Source: Mycolicibacterium sp. J2 (GTDB taxonomy: Bacteria; Actinomycetota; Actinomycetes; Mycobacteriales; Mycobacteriaceae). Taken from it: a stretch of DNA of 64,000 nt. Shown one piece after another: positions 60,240 through 64,000 of this stretch; within the stretch, counting starts at the first letter, position 1; each line of letters begins with the position of its first letter. Location of the stretch: NCBI RefSeq assembly GCF_026240945.1, contig NZ_JAPFPY010000019.1, positions 62,001-126,000 of the forward strand. The letters are read 5' to 3'. The notes beneath the pieces are model-generated. The model worked only from the letters and a program-made list of their open reading frames with translations. It did not search any database and was not told the DNA's origin. The position numbers and the translations under genes were made by a program.

Positions 60240-61091
60240 TCAGCCGACCGGAAGCCGCAGCACGTAGCCGGCCTCCAGGGCGACCCACAGTGCACCGTCG
60301 GGCGCCACCGCCAGCCCATGCGGTTCACTGCCCGCTGGCAGGTCGATGGTGGCCACCTCGCCGTCGGCGCCGACGCGCGCCAACTGGTCGGCGCCCCACA
60401 GGCTGACCCAGACGCCGTCGGCCGCGTCGGCCACCACCGCGTGCGGCTTACCGGGCAGGTCGAGTTCCTGGATGGCCTCGTTCATCGGGATGCGGCCGAG
60501 CTTGTCGGCACCGATGGCGGTGAACCACACCGCGTCGTCGTGGGTCGCGGTGATGCCCACCGGTCCGGCCGACGGGGTCGGCGTCTGCCGGATGCTGACC
60601 TTGCCCGCCATGTCCACCCGCCCGATCGCGCTGGCGGCGTTGAGGGTGAACCACACCGCGCCGTCGGGTCCGGCGGTGATCATCGACGGGGTGCCACCGG
60701 GTGCCGCCACCACGTCGACGGCACCGCCGGTATCGACCCGCCCCACCGCGCCCGAACCCATCGCGGTGAACCACAACGCGTCATCCGGGCCCACGCAAAG
60801 CCCGAAAGGCGCACTACCATGCGGTAATTCGATATCGGTGCGGGTGCCGTCGCACTCGAGGCGACCGATCCGGTCATCCCCACTGCGGGTGAACCACAGT
60901 GCCCCGTCGGGGCCGACGGTGATGATGGACGGCTTGCTCTGCGGATGCACCGGATAGACGTCGAGCCGGCCGTCGGCGGTGATGCGCGCGATCTCGCCGC
61001 TGTGCACGAGCGTCACCCACACTGCGCCGTCGGGTCCGGCGGCCAGGGCGTACGGACCGCCGGGCACGGCGACGTCGAGGGCCCGGCTCAC
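60240..61091 (-). CDS. Vgb-type virginiamycin B lyase-like beta-propeller
   Basis: 283 residues with seven repeats of about 41 residues, each with PDGAVWFT-like text followed by GRV/GRI, a seven-bladed propeller. The residues His217 (KPHAV), Glu256 and His258 (EPHGL) fall at spacings close to the catalytic His/Glu-x-His set recalled for staphylococcal Vgb, which opens streptogramin B rings. No signal peptide, so cytoplasmic. Its GTG start overlaps the glgP stop (GTGA). True substrate unknown; antibiotic resistance or a housekeeping lyase are both possible. Confidence 0.8.
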   Translation of the reverse strand: MSRALDVAVPGGPYALAAGPDGAVWVTLVHSGEIARITADGRLDVYPVHPQSKPSIITVGPDGALWFTRSGDDRIGRLECDGTRTDIELPHGSAPFGLCVGPDDALWFTAMGSGAVGRVDTGGAVDVVAAPGGTPSMITAGPDGAVWFTLNAASAIGRVDMAGKVSIRQTPTPSAGPVGITATHDDAVWFTAIGADKLGRIPMNEAIQELDLPGKPHAVVADAADGVWVSLWGADQLARVGADGEVATIDLPAGSEPHGLAVAPDGALWVALEAGYVLRLPVG

Positions 61092-63700
61092 GACGCGAGC
61101 GTGACGAGCCCGAGCTCGTTGGTGCCGGCCAGCAGCCGGTGCTGCGGCAGCACCCGCACCGTGTAGCCGACCGAGCCGGCAACGGGCAGCGGCGTGCTGG
61201 TGGAGAAGATGTGCTTGCCCCCGTCGGCGGAGCTGATGTGCGCCATCGGCACGGTGACCGGGTTCTGCAGCACGTCGGCCGCGTCGACACCGCCGACCAC
61301 GGCCTGCACCACCACCTCCTCGGGTGCCAACCCGGCCAGGTCCACCGTGGCAGTCAGGGTCAGCTCGCTGCCCAGCAGCGGGGTGTCGGGCAACCCGTAG
61401 CTGTCCACGTCGGTGATCTGGATCTTCGGCCAGGCCGCCGTGACGCGGCGGCGGTACTCGGCCAGTTGCCGGGCGGCACCGAAGGGATCACTGGACGAAT
61501 CGCCGTCGGGTCCGTCACCGGATTCCAGAGTGGCCCGTAACGACTGCGCCGCCGGCGCGTAGTACTTCTCGGTGTAGTCCCGCACCATCCGCGAGGCCAG
61601 CACCTTGGGGCCGAGCACCTGCAGCGTGTGGCGCACCATCTCGACCCACCGGGTCGGCACGCCGTGTTCGTTGCGTTCGTAGAACTTGGGGGTCACCGAG
61701 GATTCCAGTAGGTCATACAGGGCACCGGCCTCGATATCGTCGCGGCGACCCTCGTCGGCCAGGCCGTCGGCCGTCGGGATCTCCCACCCGTTCTCGCCGT
61801 CGTACCACTCGTCCCACCAGCCGTCGCGGATCGACAGGTTCAGGCCGCCGTTGAGCGCGCTCTTCATGCCCGATGTCCCGCAGGCCTCCAGCGGGCGCAG
61901 CGGATTGTTCAACCAGACATCGCACCCCCAGTACAGCAACCGGGCCATCGACATGTCGTAATCGGGCAGGAACGCGATGCGGTGCCGCACCTCCGGACGG
62001 TCGGCGAAACGCACGATCTGCTGGATCAACGCCTTGCCCCCGTCGTCGGCCGGGTGAGACTTACCGGCCACGATCAGCTGCACCGGCCTTTTCTCGTCGA
62101 GCAGCAGCTTCTCCAGCCGGTCGGGATCACGCAGCATGAGGGTCAGCCGCTTGTAGGTCGGTACCCGCCGGGCGAATCCGACCGTCAGCACCTCCGGGTC
62201 GAACGCGCTGGCGATCCAGCCCAGCTCCGCCTCCGACGCGCCGCGCTCCAGCCAGGACCGGCGCAGTCGGGCGCGCACGTCGTCGACCAGCAGCGCCCGC
62301 AGCTGAGAGCGGATCCACCACAGGTGACCAGGGTCGACCTGCTGCAGTCGCTGCCAGGTTTCGGCCTCGTTGAGCGAGCCGAGGTCGTCGCCGACCAGTT
62401 CACGCGCGAGTTCGACCCACTGCGGGGCGGCCCAGGTCGGCGCGTGCACCCCGTTGGTGATCGAACCGATGGGCACCTCGGTGACGTCGAACCCCGGCCA
62501 CAGCTCGCTGAACATCTCCCGGCTGACCCGGCCGTGCAGCAGCGACACCCCGTTGGCACGCTGGGCCAGCCGCAGCCCCATGTGCGCCATGTTGAACTTG
62601 GTGGGGTCGTCCTCAGCGCCGAAGGCGATGATCCGGTCCAACGGAACACCCGGCAACAGAGCCGAATTCGCATCGGCTCCGAAATACCGCTTGACCAACT
62701 CCACCGGGAAACGGTCGATCCCGGCGGGCACCGGGGTGTGCGTGGTGAACACCGTCGACGACCGCACCACCGTGAGCGCGGTGTCGAAATCCAGTCCGGC
62801 GTCAATGAGCTCACGGATGCGTTCGGCACCGAGGAAGCCGGCATGCCCCTCGTTCATGTGAAACACCTCGGGTGCGGGACGGCCCTCGACTTCGGTGTAC
62901 GCGCGGATAGCGCGCACCCCGCCGACACCGGCCAGGATCTCCTGCTTGATGCGGTGTTCCTGATCCCCGCCGTAGAGCCGGTCGGTGACGGCGCGCAGGT
63001 CATGCTCGTTCTCGCCGATATCGGAATCGAGCAACAGCAACGGAATTCGGCCCACCTGGGCCACCCAGACATGGGCGGACAGGGTCGCGCCGTCGGGCAG
63101 CGCGAGCTCGATGAGCACCGGCTCTCCGTCGTCTCGGGTGAGCAGGCGCAGCGGCAGGCCCTGCGGATCGAGTGAGGGGTAGTTCTCGTGCTGCCAACCA
63201 TCGGCGGTCAGCGATTGGCGAAAGTAGCCGGATCGGTAGTACAGGCCGACACCGATCAGCGGCAGGCCGAGATCCGATGCCGATTTCAGGTGATCACCGG
63301 CCAGGATGCCCAAACCGCCTGAGTAGTTCGGCAGCACCTCGGCGACCCCGAACTCCATGGAGAAATAAGCGATCCCGCTGGGCAGGGCATCCCCGGCGGC
63401 CTGCTTCTCCTGATACCAGAGCGGACGGGTGAGGTAGTCGTCGAGGTCCGCGGCCAGCCGGTCGACCCGGTCCAGGAAACCGCCGTCGACCGCGAGCTCG
63501 TCCAACCGCTGGGGACTGACGCCGCCCAGCAACGCGACCGGATCCTGCCCGACCTGCTGCCACAGGTCGGCGTCGATGGCGGCGAACAAGTCCTGGGTCG
63601 GTTTATGCCAGGACCACCGCAGGTTGATGGACAGGCGTTCCAGCGCGCCGAGGCGATCGGGCAGGTGTGCTCGGACAGTGAACCGACGAAGAGCTTTCAC
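61088..63700 (-). CDS. glgP: Glycogen phosphorylase (alpha-glucan phosphorylase)
   Basis: 870 residues from the GTG at 63700 (VKALRRFTVRAHLPDRL); longer frames lie in the promoter. Short-type GT35 phosphorylase: ALLGGVSPQRLDELA, YFSMEFGVAEVLPNYSGGLGILAGDHLKSASDLGLP, FHMNEGHAGF, and PLEACGTSGMKSALNGGLNLSIRDGWWDEWY with PLP Lys613. Releases glucose-1-phosphate from alpha-glucan. Divergent from glgE, the usual mycobacterial arrangement. Confidence 0.95.
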   Translation of the reverse strand: MKALRRFTVRAHLPDRLGALERLSINLRWSWHKPTQDLFAAIDADLWQQVGQDPVALLGGVSPQRLDELAVDGGFLDRVDRLAADLDDYLTRPLWYQEKQAAGDALPSGIAYFSMEFGVAEVLPNYSGGLGILAGDHLKSASDLGLPLIGVGLYYRSGYFRQSLTADGWQHENYPSLDPQGLPLRLLTRDDGEPVLIELALPDGATLSAHVWVAQVGRIPLLLLDSDIGENEHDLRAVTDRLYGGDQEHRIKQEILAGVGGVRAIRAYTEVEGRPAPEVFHMNEGHAGFLGAERIRELIDAGLDFDTALTVVRSSTVFTTHTPVPAGIDRFPVELVKRYFGADANSALLPGVPLDRIIAFGAEDDPTKFNMAHMGLRLAQRANGVSLLHGRVSREMFSELWPGFDVTEVPIGSITNGVHAPTWAAPQWVELARELVGDDLGSLNEAETWQRLQQVDPGHLWWIRSQLRALLVDDVRARLRRSWLERGASEAELGWIASAFDPEVLTVGFARRVPTYKRLTLMLRDPDRLEKLLLDEKRPVQLIVAGKSHPADDGGKALIQQIVRFADRPEVRHRIAFLPDYDMSMARLLYWGCDVWLNNPLRPLEACGTSGMKSALNGGLNLSIRDGWWDEWYDGENGWEIPTADGLADEGRRDDIEAGALYDLLESSVTPKFYERNEHGVPTRWVEMVRHTLQVLGPKVLASRMVRDYTEKYYAPAAQSLRATLESGDGPDGDSSSDPFGAARQLAEYRRRVTAAWPKIQITDVDSYGLPDTPLLGSELTLTATVDLAGLAPEEVVVQAVVGGVDAADVLQNPVTVPMAHISSADGGKHIFSTSTPLPVAGSVGYTVRVLPQHRLLAGTNELGLVTLAS

Positions 63701-63866
63701 GTGACTCCACCTTACTGACTCGCCCTCGGCCCAGCAGGGCGTCTCCGAACGTGAGCCAACGGGTGGATTACAGAGTGACCTCATCGGGCACTCTGGGGCC
63801 GAGGGGCCACTACGGTGGTTGGCAACGCGCGGTGAAAGAGCCGCGCCCGCACAAGGGAGTTTATGG

Positions 63867-64000
63867 GTGCCCGGTCGTATCGAGATCGATGACGTCGCGC
63901 CCGTACTGTCCGGTGGCCGTTTTCCCGCCAAGGCCGTGGTCGGCGAGGTCGTACCCGTGAGCGCGGCGGTGTGGAGGGAAGGCCACGACGCGGTGGCCGC
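63867..64000 (+). CDS. glgE: GlgE maltosyltransferase, N-terminal fragment
   Basis: First 44 codons, cut by the right edge. GTG start with GGGAG 7 nt upstream. VPGRIEIDDVAPVLSGGRFPAKAVV, then GEVVPVSAAVWREGHDAV, matches the GlgE N-terminal domain. GlgE extends alpha-glucan from maltose-1-phosphate and is a known mycobacterial drug target. Divergent from glgP with a 166-bp promoter region between. Confidence 0.92.
   Translation, partial: MPGRIEIDDVAPVLSGGRFPAKAVVGEVVPVSAAVWREGHDAVA

Noticed and set aside
1..64000. CRISPR arrays, rRNA operons, insertion sequences, prophage
   Set aside because: No regularly spaced repeats, rRNA sequence, transposase or phage structural genes were seen.

Overview
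The window looks like chromosomal DNA of a fast-growing mycobacterium (Mycolicibacterium type). The evidence is high GC, many ATGA/GTGA start-stop overlaps, and family hallmarks: two MmpS-MmpL export pairs, an antigen-85-like mycolyltransferase, a carboxylic acid reductase, DUF732/DUF5078/DUF4333 secreted proteins, a haemophore, a Ser/Thr kinase, and a right-hand block matching the gene order lprD to glgE (Rv1343c to Rv1327c) of M. tuberculosis. The genus call is inference from gene content; no rRNA is present.

Layout. 1-962: start of a class III CoA transferase and a divergent TetR gene. 1122-9615: membrane protein, mmpS-mmpL pair behind a perfect palindrome, a 1166-residue carboxylic acid reductase, and a convergent Ag85-like esterase. 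9755-14770: IclR regulator divergent from a tightly overlapping 4-hydroxybenzoate/protocatechuate operon (pobA-pcaH-pcaG-pcaB-pcaC). 14926-23236: sugar locus, with nagB, a GH4 glycosidase and a DeoR repressor on the minus strand, divergent from a PfkB kinase and a full ABC importer. 23312-29267: small accessory genes, including a leaderless MarR gene sitting in its own double operator. 29371-33133: a second mmpS-mmpL operon ending in marR, again behind a perfect palindrome. 33416-42597: secreted and lipoproteins, a flavin monooxygenase with divergent LysR, a haemophore, and an operon of LpqM-like metallopeptidase, Ser/Thr kinase and DUF4333 protein, then an ammonium transporter.

42741-46551 is the most accessory stretch. 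It holds a 584-residue exported, modular polymorphic-toxin-like protein with a small C-terminal nuclease-like domain, followed 3 nt later by an acidic colicin-D-immunity-like gene. A tRNA-Leu(UAG) with its own terminator and an orphan HTH-LAGLIDADG endonuclease-like gene follow. 46590-64000 is conserved core: lprD-like, DUF3817, an intruding MFS gene, rdgB, rph, a beta-lactamase-fold phosphodiesterase, rhomboid, cysM-cysO-mec, P1 peptidase, DUF2017, clpS, pncB, dinG, a second LpqM-like lipoprotein, a Vgb-lyase-like propeller, glgP and the start of glgE. murI, which sits between the rhomboid and phosphodiesterase genes in M. tuberculosis, is absent.

How the genes work together: pobA-pcaHGBC turns 4-hydroxybenzoate into a beta-ketoadipate precursor. 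The ABC importer, kinase, GH4 enzyme and NagB probably import, phosphorylate, split and deaminate an amino-sugar glycoside. cysO-cysM-mec is a sulfur-carrier cysteine pathway. glgP and glgE belong to glycogen/maltose-1-phosphate metabolism. The toxin/immunity pair is the best candidate for an undescribed system.
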